Numbered from the stretch's first letter, positions 44,098 through 54,807 are shown. The stretch is DNA of 64,000 nt from Sepioteuthis lessoniana (GCA_963585895.1 CAUZXS010000153.1:93313-157312), one strand, 5' to 3'. Numbers and translations are program-made. Notes: generated by a model not told the origin, from the letters alone.

Positions 44098-44126
44098 CCT
44101 ATTCGCAACCAAGAAACGGACAAATA

Positions 44127-44617
44127 CGAGGATCATTAAATAAGTTTGCACACTTTTTGCGTATAGGCACTTTTATTGATAGTACACACATGAAACTCTA
44201 GTCCCCTTCGAAGTAATCTCCTCCGGCTGCAATGCACTTGTTGTACACTTCCAACATCTTCTGGAAGGCCCCATGGAAGTCCTCTTGTGTGAGCGTGTCA
44301 ATGACCTTCATCACAACCTCTTTCATCTCCTCAATTGTCTCATAACGACAGCCTCTGAGCTTAGGGAACAACCAAAAGTCACAGGGACCAAGGTCTGGAC
44401 TTTAGGGAGGGTAATTAACTGTCTTGATGCCCATCTTGGTTAAATAGTCTGTGACAAGGATGGAGTTGTTGACTGGTGCATTGTCCTGCTGGAAATGCTA
44501 CTGACCCGATTTGAAGAGTACTGGCCTCTTCGGACGGAATCTCTTCCTAAACTCCCTTAAAACCTCAACATAGTAACCCTAACTCTAAGACTTTGGAAAC
44601 TTATTTAATGATCCTCG
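44127..44617 (-). mobile_element. MAR-1 short derivative
   Basis: TA at 44125-44126 and 44618-44619, and terminal repeats CGAGGATCATTAAATAAG at the left with its complement at the right. It keeps the C-terminal coding block but lacks the helix-turn-helix; the eroded CCCTAA patch (44574-44587) abuts the right terminal repeat. At 491 bp it is MITE-like. Confidence 0.85.
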
Positions 44618-44792
44618 TACTTCTGAATTAGTTCTGTAAAAATTTTAAACTTTCCGGACCAATTTCTTTTTTTTTTAAGTTTAAAATTTGAAATCTCAAA
44701 ATTGTAATTTCCGTGTTTTTATTTATTTCTTCATTTCATAAATTAAAACTTTTTTTTTCTTCCTTTGATTCCCCTTCTGTTCTTTTTCAGCC

Positions 44793-44868
44793 TCTCCAGT
44801 GGATACATTTAGTGTATATGAAGAACCTCCGATGGGACGGAATAGCTGGATACGGAGAAGGAGCTAGA
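44793..44868 (+). CDS. Possible last coding exon
   Basis: A strong acceptor-like tract (pyrimidine run to TGTTCTTTTTCAG, ending 44790) precedes a frame that reads SPVDTFSVYEEPPMGRN and then SWIRRRS before a TAG at 44866-44868. A second frame also starting just after the AG stays open to 44964, so the choice of frame is uncertain. The sequence is not low complexity and matches no repeat in the window. I do not recognise the protein. Confidence 0.3.
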
Positions 44869-44969
44869 ACATCATCAGAAAATTCACAGTCGTCTAAACG
44901 TTTGTGGTTTAGTTCATCCTTTCTTTTATTAATATGGCCAAAGAATGAATTCATAAGGATATAATGAGA

Positions 44970-45350
44970 CCACCTTATAAATTCTACATTTGAAGAAGAA
45001 AAAAAAAAAGCGATTTTGGTTAATAGAAAGAATTTTTTTGCATGAAAGTACCGGCATTGACGTTGCGAAAGAAACGTTATTGAAATTGAATCAGTCGAAG
45101 ATGGAAACTTTCTTGTACATTGGCTATTCACCTAGAATCACTCCTACGTATAAGAATGTTTACAAGAATATATTCTATTTGCTTGATCAGTTGACTGAAT
45201 GACAAATTCTTCAAAAAAGAAACTTATTGCCTGGGCGGAATATTTCTATAGAAGATGATGGAAAATATTTGATTGAATAGAATAGTTTTTCTCTGACTCT
45301 TTTCAATGTATTCATTTTACATTCATATGGAATATCCTTAAATATATATA
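44970..45350. other. Unassigned DNA
   Basis: If 44793-44868 is an exon this could be its 3' untranslated region, but no clear AATAAA is placed close by. A short TA run lies at 45341-45357. Confidence 0.4.
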
Positions 45351-45356
45351 TATATA

Positions 45357-45790
45357 TGGCTTTGTTTCTTTGTTTAATGGCTTATCAACTTTTGGTTTCG
45401 TGTCTTTGTTTAATGGCATATCAACCTTTGTAGGTCATTTAATGCCAAAGCCATTCTCCTAGAAGAACTGTAGGGGCACTATTTAATCTATAACTGGGAG
45501 GATAAGGGGGTTCATACCTTTCTTAAGGGTATTTGCCCGAAAGTGAACGTTGTGTTGGTTTTGTTTCTTTGTTTAATGGCATATCAACATTTGTAGGTCA
45601 TTTAATGCCAAAGCCATTTTTCTAGAAGAACAGTAGTGGTACTATTTAACCAATAGCTGGGAGGATAAGTGGGTTCATACCTTTCCCAAGGGTATTTGCC
45701 CGAAAGTGAATGTAATAGCGCGACTGGAGTACGAACTCGCTTACAAAGATTCCGCAGTTCATCGCTTTAACCATTACACCATAGCCCCCC
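45357..45790 (-). mobile_element. Two SINE-A copies in tandem
   Basis: 45357-45546 is a headless copy and 45550-45790 a full one with its head at the right end (ACTCGCTTACAAAGATTCCG, TAACCATTACACCA). Both have the same orientation, with the junction at the end of the AAAGTGAACGT block. Confidence 0.8.
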
Positions 45791-45946
45791 ACCCTTATCG
45801 ACTTTTGTAAGTTATTTTATGCCATGGCCCTCTAACGACGATGATGATATCTAATCCATAGATGGAAGGATGAAGGTGTTAATATCTTTCCCAACGTTAT
45901 TTGACAGAAAGTGAACATATATGCATACATATATACTTACATATGT

Positions 45947-46218
45947 AGGAACCCGTGGTGTAATCGTTATTGTCGTAGGAAATAGACTTGGCGTTTCGAG
46001 TTCAAATCCTGGATGAGGCTGACTACTTCTCACATAGCAATAATACCATTGAAAAAGATACGAATTATTCTCTCCCCAACCATAGGTAAATACTTGGGCA
46101 GACTGAGTTTTTTCAGCCTTGGCAGGGCAACCAATCTTGGAGAAGGAAAACTCTTTGTTAACACCGGTAAAATCCGCTTAAAATAGAACTTGTGTCATAT
46201 CCTGCCCAAGTGGAATGG
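45947..46218 (+). mobile_element. SINE-B, sense copy
   Basis: Head with CCGTGGTGTAATCGTTAT and GAGTTCAAATCCTGG, body with ACCATTGAAAAAG variation, and a tail of TTGTGTCATATCCTGCCC. It runs into a CA/TA microsatellite at 46222-46260. Confidence 0.85.
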
Positions 46219-46223
46219 TTAAT

Positions 46224-46260
<37 letters not shown>

Positions 46261-46282
46261 GAATGCTGTTTCATATGTTATG

Positions 46283-46510
46283 TCCCTCCGATATGAAGGG
46301 GACGTAGTGGGTAGCGTTTTGAACTGTATCGTCGTAGTAACCGAGTTCGAATTCCAGTTGCACTTTTATGCTCACTTTGGGACGAATATACGTGGGGAAG
46401 GCATGAACTATCTTATCCCTGGAGTTATGGTTCAAATCATACCATTGCTGTTCTTAAACAAGGATGGCTTTGGCATCAAATAACTCACGAGAGTTGATTT
46501 AACAAAGAAA
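46283..46510 (+). mobile_element. SINE-A copy, diverged
   Basis: Head with GACGTAGTGGGTAGCG and GAGTTCGAATTCCAG; the 3' module is eroded (AACTCACGAGAGTTGATTTA). Confidence 0.7.
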
Positions 46511-46524
46511 TTAAACTCAAACTT

Positions 46525-46990
46525 CCAATCGGCCAGGATTGTAGAATACACCGACTGCATCTCTGCAAAGAGGTAAGATCCACCCCAACAAGGGTCCTGG
46601 ATATGATATTAAACGATCTGATGGTGAGGCTCCAATATTGGAGCTTTGGAAAATATAGAGTGCCTTTTTACTGCCATGTTCACTCTAACTCAGAGTAGTA
46701 AAAGCTGTAAAGGTCCTATTAATGGGCTAAATAAAACTGTTTGACATTTAAACTGTGAGCAAACAAATGACACGCTTAACTGTATAATCATTTAACTACG
46801 TGTAAACTAATGAATGATGTTTGACTGAATTATTAGAGATAAATAGCAAAACTTGAGACAATTTAACTGTGCGCTAACAAATGAGTAATATTGAACAGAA
46901 TTGTTAGTGTTGAATAGCAATACTTGAAACTCTTTAACTGTGTAACTAAATTGAATTTTTGGTATGATATAGTAATATTTGGAACCATTT
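46525..46990 (+). repeat. Repeat R copy with internal variants
   Basis: 5' body from CGGCCAGGATTGTAGAATAC, then several GAATTGTTAGTGTTGAATAGC-like blocks that resemble the 71-bp tandem unit at 47580. Confidence 0.7.
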
Positions 46991-47013
46991 GACTGTGTGC
47001 AAATGAATGAATA

Positions 47014-47575
47014 GTGCTGTTTGTAGGTTATTTAATGCCAAATCCGTTTTTATACAAAAAGCAGATCTATTTCAAAGAATTTAGTTTAGCTTAAGTACGC
47101 AGTTTAATTGTCAAAAAACATTGCTATTTCAAGATATTCAATTTAATATAACAGTTCTAATTAAAACAATAAGTATAGATTTGGTTTACACCCCGTTTAA
47201 TGTCAGAACGGTTCAATTTCAAACAATTCAGTTTAGTGTAAGTACAGTTTCAATATAAAAAAAAATTCAGTTAAAAAAAATCAATTAAGCATGAGTATGC
47301 AGTTTAAATGTCAAAACAGTTCTATTTCAAACAATTCAGTTCATCATAAGTACACAGTTTAGTCCTATTTGACCCGTAGATAGGACACTATCAGGTGCTA
47401 CCACTCTGGGCTTGAGTTGACCTGGGAGTGATGGCAATGAAGGGGTACTCAGCATTCCCCAAAGCTCCAGCATTAGTGTAATTTCGGATTGCTTAGTGCC
47501 ATAACTAGGACACTCGTTGTGGGGGTCTTACCCCACCGCAGAGAATCAGTCAGTGTATTCTACAGCCCTGGGCAA
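47014..47575 (-). repeat. Repeat R copy, reverse
   Basis: The 3' module is at 47020-47045 and the 5' body ends at about 47575 (TTCTACAGCCCTGGGC). With 46525-46990 it forms an inverted pair of about 1 kb. Confidence 0.8.
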
Positions 47576-47579
47576 TAGA

Positions 47580-48105
47580 ATAATTAGTGATAAATAGCAA
47601 TACTTGTAACCACTTTACTGTGTGCAAACAAATGATTAATATTGAATAGAATTATAATTGTTAGATAGCAATACTTGTAACCACTTTACTGTGTGCAAAC
47701 AAATGATTAATATTGAATAGAATTATAATTGTTAGATAGCAATACTTGTAACCACTTCACTGTGTGCAAACAAATGATTAATATTGAATAGAATTATTAG
47801 TGTTAAATAGCAATACTTGTAACCACTTTGCTGCGTGCAAACAAATGATTAATATTGAATAGAATTATAATTGTTAGATAGCAATACTTGTAACCACTTC
47901 ACTGTGTGCAAACAAATGATTAATATTGAATAGAATTATTAGTGTTAAATAGCAATACTTGTAACCACTTTACTGTGTGCAAACAAATGATTAATATTGA
48001 ATAGAATTATTAGTGTTAAATAGCAATACTTGTAACCACTTTACTGTGTGCAAACAAATGATTAATGTCGAATAGAATTATTAGTTTTAGATAGCAATAA
48101 TTGAG
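47580..48105 (+). repeat. 71-bp tandem repeat, about 7 units
   Basis: Unit includes GATAGCAATACTTGTAACCA and GTGTGCAAACAAATGATTAA. Two subtypes alternate (ATAATTGTTAGAT and TTAGTGTTAAAT). The unit resembles an internal block of repeat R at 46850-46990. Confidence 0.9.
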
Positions 48106-48234
48106 ACCATTCAACAGAGTGCTTAAAATTAGAACAGGCTAGTTTAAAATGTTATCCACAAAATATATTTTCAAATTTATATATTTAATGAATATGTAGA
48201 AATAGGATTTGGCATTGAATAACCGACAATGTTT

Positions 48235-48965
48235 GTGAATTGAATCACCATGACCAGAAGATCCGGCGAACACCTACTGTATTATAATTGTGGAGGGATT
48301 TCGTTTTATATATCTTGCCTTTCGGTTTAGTTAGGATGAGAACCTTTCGGCTCAGTGCATGGGTTAGTTAGGTGCAAACATGAGTGCAGATGTTCACGTG
48401 CGCGCGCGGAGGGTGCGTCATTCAGAGATGTCAAAATAAAAATCCCAGGGAGGAATTAGGACCAGGGGGTGTGGGTGACATCGTGCACCGGAAGCGTGGG
48501 CTGAGATTTGAGGAAAAGCAGTGAGTTGAGTTCCTGCCTCCGAAGGAAAAAGTTGAGATTCAGACCTGGGCGAAGCCAGACGAATTTGTGCGCTACGGGC
48601 GCCGCGCGTTGGTTGGGTTGAGAGAAGACGATGTAAAAGCAGACAGCATAGAAAGATTGTGTGTCGAATTACCTTTAACTCAAAGGTAATAAAAAGTTTC
48701 GTACCTGAACCAACTTCGTAAAATTTCGTGTTTTCGGATTCCTATATATGTTTATGAACATTTCATGAACATTATGTCTATTTCACATATCCGTATCATG
48801 GGTATGTTACACTACGCCTGACATGCGGAAACACAGGACAGCTGTTTCGACCTTGTTAGGTCTCATCAGCAGTATATACTGTGATCTCTACCACTGGAGA
48901 TCGAACCAGCGACCACAGATTGCAGAGCCAAAACTCTATAACTGAGCCAACTGGTCTTGGTGATG
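48235..48965 (-). mobile_element. SINE-C split by a solo LTR
   Basis: 48235-48277 (ATGACCAGAAGATCCGGCGA) and 48812-48965 (GACAGCTGTTTCGACCTTG, then a reversed head ending in ACTGAGCCA) are one SINE-C. Confidence 0.8.
48278..48811 (+). mobile_element. Solo LTR, family LTR-E
   Basis: Begins TGTATTATAATTGTGG and ends GTATGTTACA, with CTAC at 48274-48277 and 48812-48815. It contains GATGAGAACCTTTCGGCTC and an AAAGGTAATAAAAAGTTTCG block with AATAAA. Inserted in a SINE-C. Confidence 0.85.
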
Positions 48966-49208
48966 AAGTTCCCAATATAATTCCCCAACTAAAATGGATA
49001 AAAAAAGAAAAAAAGAACATCAAAGTTTTATATATCAAAAACCCAAACAAACCAAACCAAACCAAACCGAATTCTCCAGAATATAAATAGGTAAGTTACT
49101 AAAAAATCTAGCAAAAGGAAGAAAGAAAAGTTCACAAAGTTCAATATCTTGTCCAGTGTGCTGGTGTAACAAGATACACTTGACATAACACTCCGGACGA
49201 TCTATCTA

Positions 49209-49241
<33 letters not shown>

Positions 49242-49509
49242 GTAGATGTTTGTTACTAACCGATAATCTCCAGTTTTATACCACTAATTGGTTTAAAATT
49301 TTCAGAGAGTATTTTATTCGAATTCAGGAATTTTTTTATATACTTATTATCCAAAAATATTACAATAATTAAAAAAGATATTTTTAATGAGTCGTTTTTC
49401 TCCGAGAAAAGCCGAACGCGAATTATGAAGGTAAACATTACTTCCGTTTTCCAAGCATTTTACACGTGATTTTTTTCTGCTTTATCACGTTTTTCTTTTT
49501 TGGTTAACT

Positions 49510-49935
49510 TAAACAAACTTTAAACCATATTTCGTTGGTTCAGTAGTAAGTAAATTTTTTTTTATTCTAACGAATTGTTTACAAAATATTTTCTTAATAA
49601 GTTTTCTTTCGTTTATTATTATCGATAAGACACTAAACTTAAAACCATATTTCGTCAGTTCAGTTGTAACGAATTGTTTACTAAATATTTTCTTTTATTT
49701 TTTGTTGTTTAACTTCAACGAAAGACTTTCCTTAAAAAGTTTTCTTTCGTTTTATTATTATTGATAAGACACTAAACTTTAAACCATATTTCGTTGGTTC
49801 AGTAGTAATGAATTATTTACAAAGTATTTTATTTTCTTTTTTCACTATTTTTTTTTGTTTAATTTCAACGAAAGACATTCCTTAAAAGGTTTTCTTTCGT
49901 TAATAAACTTTAAACCCTATTTCGTTGGTTCAGTA
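49510..49935 (+). repeat. Imperfect tandem repeat inside the Helitron region
   Basis: AAACCATATTTCGTTGGTTC-type blocks recur near 49522, 49643, 49784 and 49912, spaced 120-141 bp, with an AACGAAAGACTTTCCTTAAA block between. Confidence 0.75.
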
Positions 49936-50049
49936 GTAAGTAAATTTCTTTTTATTCTAAAAACTTATTGTTAAATTTTTTCTTCCTTATTGATATCCCA
50001 TTTATTTTGTTGTTTAATAAATATTTTGTGTGCCAGTTATCATGTAGCG

Positions 50050-50504
50050 AAATATTAACCAGCCCAAGATTTGTAATGGCACACGTCTTTCAGTAAAAAA
50101 ATTAATGACCAACATCATAGAAGCAAAAATTTTGACAGGGCCTTTCACAGGTGAAGATATCCTCAACCACGAATTCCTATGATTCCAACAGATATGCCAT
50201 TTCAATTTAAGAGGTTACAATTCCCAATTCGATTGTCATTTGCATTCACGATCAACAAAGCACAGGGACAATCTTTAGAATTGTGTGGCTTATATTTACA
50301 CACTGATTGCTGATTGCAATTATATGTTGCCTGTTCCAGAGTCGGCAATCCAGACGATCCCTTTATCTACACGGAAACTGGAACTACCAAGAATATTGTG
50401 TATCCACAAGTATTGTAAAATTAAACATATTAGAAACATGACTTTTCTTTTTTTCCCCATTTAAACAAACTGAGCCACAGCAACGCGTGGCAGGGTACAG
50501 CTAG
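50050..50504 (+). pseudogene. Helitron relic: helicase C-terminus and 3' terminus
   Basis: Two shifted frames encode the C-terminus of a PIF1-type Helitron helicase: CNGTRLSVKKL, EAKILTGPFTGEDIL (50072-50163), then PMIPTDMPFQFKRLQFP and FTINKAQGQSLELCG (50176-50295), with CSRVGNPDD and TKNIVYP following to 50415. The 3' end has a hairpin, GCCAC (50474-50478) with GTGGC (50487-50491), nine bases before CTAG at 50501-50504 and then T, as expected of Helitron 3' ends. The 5' end is not certain; it could lie near the TATC/TA tract at 49200-49230. Inactive: frameshift at about 50170 and most of the Rep/helicase missing. Confidence 0.85.
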
Positions 50505-50762
50505 TATATATATATATATATATATATATGATGAAATGAGCTATGAACGATATAATTTCAAAAATAGATGATTGAAATCATACGGAACTCAGTACCCTTC
50601 TATGAAGTTGTTATGCCCTCGGAAAAGGGCATAAAATAAATAAGACAAACACGTACTTAGAGAGAAGAATAAAAGTTATATACTACCGAAAACAAGTTAT
50701 ACAATGTCGCCTGTATAGCTTTGCTACTAACTGGTATTTATCGCACGCCCTACCAAGGAGGG

Positions 50763-51050
50763 TGTCCTCGTGGTGTAATGGTTAAAGCGATGAACTGCGG
50801 AATCGTAGTACGCGAGTTCGTACTCCAGTCGCGCTATTACGTTCACTTTCGGGCAAATACCCTTGGGAAAGGTATGAACCCCCTTATTCTCCCTCCAGCT
50901 ATGGGTAAATAGTAGGACGGACTAGGTTCTTCAGCCTTGGTGAGGCAACTAGTCTAGGAGAAGGAAAACTCTGAATTCAAACCTGTTAAACTCCGCTTAA
51001 AAATTGACCTTGTGTCATATCCTGCCCGAGCGGAGGGGTTGGGTAAATAG
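50763..51050 (+). mobile_element. Chimeric SINE: SINE-A head, SINE-B tail
   Basis: The head and first body (GTGTCCTCGTGGTGTAATGG to AAGGTATGAACCCCCTTA) are SINE-A. From TCTCCCTCCAGCTATGGG on, the sequence is SINE-B, to the GCCCGAGCGGAGGGGTTGGG tail. TACCAAGGAGG flanks both ends (50751-50761 and 51051-51061), so the whole composite inserted as one unit. Confidence 0.9.
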
Positions 51051-51061
51051 TACCAAGGAGG

Positions 51062-51480
51062 GTTAGAGCCTGGGGGAACGGCTGCCAGAGGCTCGACGCA
51101 AATGCTTTGCTTTCCCGGCACCTGTACTGGACAGCCTCGATTGACAACCGTATCCAGAGACATGACACACTCGACCAGATCTGTGCCACGATCACCACAA
51201 TGCCCTATCTACTGGATTGGTACAGCAAAACCGCAACAGCTTTGCTACTAAACGCCGTACCAAACGGGAGTGTGTGGCACTAGGCCGTTTTTAAGGTGGG
51301 TCCAGACGCAGGGCCGTTTCCCAGACACGCCTGGCATATTGACTAATAAATGTTTCTTCTCTAGACCATTTGACATTGTGTTATCTTCAAGGCCTTACAC
51401 CTTTTCCTCTCGATGTGGCCATGATCCCACACCGGCCGTGATTCTCTATCTGCTAACTGCTAGACTCGACTGAATGCTGC
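51062..51480. other. Unassigned moderately GC-rich DNA
   Basis: The sequence interrupted by the chimeric SINE continues here; CTTTGCTACTAA occurs at 50719-50730 and 51241-51252. Possible part of an LTR-F variant, but not established. No convincing reading frame. Confidence 0.4.
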
Positions 51481-51484
51481 AAGA

Positions 51485-51633
51485 CTGACCTTATTTCTCG
51501 TGGCATCTACGTATATATCATTTCCCAACGTCCACACATTTCCGCTCAATAATGTGACAGCTTCCGCTTAATTACACAGGTGTGTCCTGTGCAGAGAAAT
51601 CTCTTGATTGACGACTCGGTCGAGAGTCAATAT
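51485..51633 (-). mobile_element. LTR-F right-end fragment
   Basis: GCTTAATTACACAGGTGTG and TCTCTTGATTGACGACTCGG match LTR-F ends at 38560 and 55770; the terminus reads ATATGCAGCA instead of ATATGTTACA. The left end is not recognised. Confidence 0.5.
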
Positions 51634-51639
51634 GCAGCA

Positions 51640-52035
51640 ATATTAACCATTGTATGTTATTCAATGTCAAATTCAGTTTATACATGTATATAAAATATAT
51701 ATGCGATTTGTAAACCTTTCAGATAACATTTTTAAACGAGCCCGAGCTCTTTCTTGCAGAGTTAAATGGTTTCAAGTATTGCTATATTACAGGCACAATT
51801 TAACATTAGTCATTTGTTTGCACACATAGTTTGTTCTGTTTGACCTATAGATAGGACCCTATCAAGTACTACCGCTCCGGGTCAGAGTAGACCTAAAAGC
51901 AATGGCAATAAAGAGTTACTCCATATTCGTCAAATATCCATAGCTGAAGCTTCGCCATCAGATGGTTTAATGTTATACCCAGGACACTGCAGCTATGTAG
52001 TCAGTGTATTCTACAGGCTCAGCGGACTGGGCTAG
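51640..52035 (-). repeat. Repeat R copy, diverged
   Basis: 3' module variant at 51645-51680 and 5' body CTACCGCTCCGGGTCAGAG to GCTCAGCGGACTGGGC. Confidence 0.7.
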
Positions 52036-52039
52036 TATC

Positions 52040-52875
52040 ACTAAGGGAGTATCAGGCGAGCTGGGAATATCAGAATCCAGTGTGATTTGTCACCTTTACA
52101 TTTTCAGAAAAAGCATCTGGAGATGTTGATAGGCCTGACGTTACCAAAATATTGCAAAACTTTTAACTCACCGTAGCAAAATGAGAAGTATTATTTTCGG
52201 AGCTTAGCCACCCCCCATATCCTGGAACGTCATTCAATCAGAATGTGAGCCAAAGAAACCGTTTCATGGTGGGTTTGTTTAACTTATATCCAGATGGAAT
52301 GTCTTGTCGAATCTCTTTCTCTTCGCAAACCGATCGGGAAAAAAAAAGAAAGATATGGTCAGCCTTTCAATCACTTCTTCCTTGTCTAATCACTGTCTGC
52401 ACGCAGACATTCGACGCGGATCAATAGCTGATCGATTTTGTTAACAAACTCATTGCAAGCCGTTCTGAATTTTCTTTACCTTTCCGTTCAATACTATTTT
52501 CTGCTTGTTCACGCAATATTGATTGGGAAGTTCGATACGATAATGTAAATAAGATCACCAACTCTTTCAATTTCCATTATATATATATATATATATATAT
52601 ATGTGTTATCTTGAAATCAGTAAGCCGGTTTCAAATTTCACCGGAAGCTATTTCCGTTTCCCTCGGACTAAGGGAAAATCATAAATCGTCTCTGGGTTAA
52701 TGATCAGTTAACTCTATTCTTTAACCATAATAGTTTGGTCAAGAGGAAGGACAATACTCAATTAAAAAACCCAGCCAGTATGACATGGGCCAAGAGGCAA
52801 GATAAGGCGTATTATTCCGCATGTTACAGATCATGAAAATAGTTTAAGTCTTGTTCTGGACTGAGCTGAGGTCGT
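52040..52875. other. Possible Tc1-like scrap and unassigned DNA
   Basis: 52048-52085 can be read as GVSGELGISESSVICHL, like a Tc1-type helix-turn-helix, but no terminal repeats or catalytic motifs follow. A TA run lies at 52578-52602. The rest is unassigned. Confidence 0.3.
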
Positions 52876-52879
52876 GTAT

Positions 52880-53223
52880 ATGGATGCACTTCATGGACGC
52901 TTACTAAACGGACGGAGAAAAAGCTAGACGGCAACTACACAAGAATGCTGCGAGCAATGTTGAACAAGTCATGGAGGCGACACCCATCACAAAAACTATC
53001 AAAATTAGACGAACCAGATATGCGGGACACTGCTGGAGAAGTAGGAACGAGCTCAGTGATGTACTCTTGTGAAACCCTTCACACAGCCAAGCAAAGCTCG
53101 AACCTACATACAGCAGCTCTGTGTAGATACGGGATGTAGCCCTGAGGACCTGCCGGAAGTGATGGACGCTAAGGATGAGTGGCGGGAGAGGGTCAGGGAT
53201 ATCGGTGCTCATGGTGTGACATG

Positions 53224-53226
<3 letters not shown>
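52880..53226 (+). pseudogene. RTE-like LINE 3' end, deleted
   Basis: GCTSWTLTKRTEKKLDGNYT, RMLRAMLNKSW, then a deletion and a KLDEPDMRDTAGE-like shifted block to an EWRERVRDI equivalent at about 53180. A 3' tail (ATGATAATATAT) leads into a TA run. Confidence 0.75.
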
Positions 53227-53259
<33 letters not shown>

Positions 53260-53261
53260 TG

Positions 53262-53510
53262 GCGACCGTAGTCCTTAGTTGAGAGTGTCCCGAAAGCTTC
53301 CTTTTCTGTAGCTCATAGCGCCAATATATTTGGAAAAATATGAATCATACTATTCTCCTTCCAGCTACTGGCAAAGAGAAATGTAGACTAGGCGCTTTAA
53401 CCTTGATGAGGCAACCAATATTGCAGAAGGAAAATTTTGAATTCAAACCTGTTAAACTCCGCTAAAAAGTTGACATTGTGTTATATCCTGCTCGTGAGGA
53501 GAGACTGGTC
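53262..53510 (+). mobile_element. SINE-D scrap and SINE-B tail fragment
   Basis: 53262-53325 begins AAGTTGGCGACCGTAGTCC (SINE-D 3' end in reverse). 53365-53505 is a diverged SINE-B body and tail in sense orientation (ATTCAAACCTGTTAAACTCC). Confidence 0.6.
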
Positions 53511-53536
53511 GTATATATATATATATATATAAGTGG

Positions 53537-53650
53537 AGGAATTAATGTTATATTAGAATTATCATGACTAGAAAACCCGGCAAACACCTACATACGATAT
53601 ACGGATTTTTTAGTCATGATAATTTTAATATAACATTAATTACTCCATTT
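53537..53650. repeat. Foldback of SINE-C 3' ends
   Basis: AATTAATGTTATATTAGAATT (through 53575) is mirrored by its near-exact complement at 53608-53648, with about 35 bp between. Arms are about 38 bp and contain the ATCATGACTAGAAAA SINE-C block. Confidence 0.8.
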
Positions 53651-53845
53651 AAATATAAAATATGATTCTATTTCCTGCCCATGAGGTTAACGTTATGTGG
53701 ATTCATAACACTGACTTGGGAAGACGTAGCCCCGGAGGTGGCTGTGTCCTCTGTAGGGAATACGTACCTTCAAGACACATTAGGTCAAGTGGTCGCGCAT
53801 TGTCACCATGACTTGTTAATTCGGCATCGCTTAAGTGTGATATGA

Positions 53846-54028
53846 GCCAGTAGCCCGGTGGTAGAGTTTTGGCTTCTGTCTACTGTGGTTGTTGGTTCGA
53901 TCTCCAGTGGTGGAGATTACGGTGAGCATTACTGATGAGACCCAATAAGGTCGAAACAGTAGTTCAGTGTTCTGTATGTCACATGTAGGTGTTTGTCGAA
54001 TTTTCTAGTCATGATAATTCTTATATAT
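53846..54028 (+). mobile_element. SINE-C, sense copy
   Basis: tRNA-like head with CCGGTGGTAGAGTTTTGG and GGTTCGATCTCCAGTGG, body ACTGATGAGACCCAATAAGG and end TTCTAGTCATGATAATTC. The best copy for reading the head of this family. Confidence 0.8.
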
Positions 54029-54029
54029 A

Positions 54030-54807
54030 TATATATCAGAGGCGGAGACGGGACTAGACCCTTATAATAACAGTAATGTTAGAGAAATACGCTGTTGGCT
54101 GTAGCCAATAGCAAGAGCAACCCTCACTCTGTGCTCAAAAATCTTAGCACATTTTGACTGCTGATTGCTGACAGCTGTCTTGGGAAGAGGAAGAGGGACC
54201 GAGAGAGAGAGAGAGAGGGGGGGAATAGCAGATTAGAGCCGTCGCCGACGTCGTCATCATCACTATGGTAAATGTTGGTTAAACGGCGTGTTTTAATTCG
54301 TTTTTTCACTAACAGATGTCTATTTCTTGAATGAATGTTGCATATATTACATTCTGTAACTAAAATTTGTTTATTTGAATACATTTTCAACAAATAATCT
54401 TTATTTTAAGCGAAATTGAAACTACTAGCTGTGTCTGTGTATATTGTCATCAGTTTCTTTATTCTAATAAACATATTTTTCTCGTCATAGTAATGAACAT
54501 CTTCTCTTTTCTTCTATACTTTTGAAAGGAAAAAAAATTATCTTATCTACTGTATTAACAAGACTACAAATTATTTAGTATCTTGATTGTTTACAAAAAA
54601 CACCATGCAAGGTACGTTTGTCAATCTGTGCTATACAATGGAGAATCACGCAATAGCAACTATGATGACTTACTTTGGGTCCACGGACCACGGGTTGGAA
54701 ACTGAAATTGACAGAGGGCGGGGGGGGGGTACGAGTAGCAAAAATAGGCTAGAGTCGCCACTGATATATATATATATCGTGTCATGCCACGAGCATAGAT
54801 TTCCTTG

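Noticed and set aside
52048-52300. Tc1-like transposase
   Set aside because: Only one helix-turn-helix-like phrase can be read and no catalytic motif or terminal repeat supports it.
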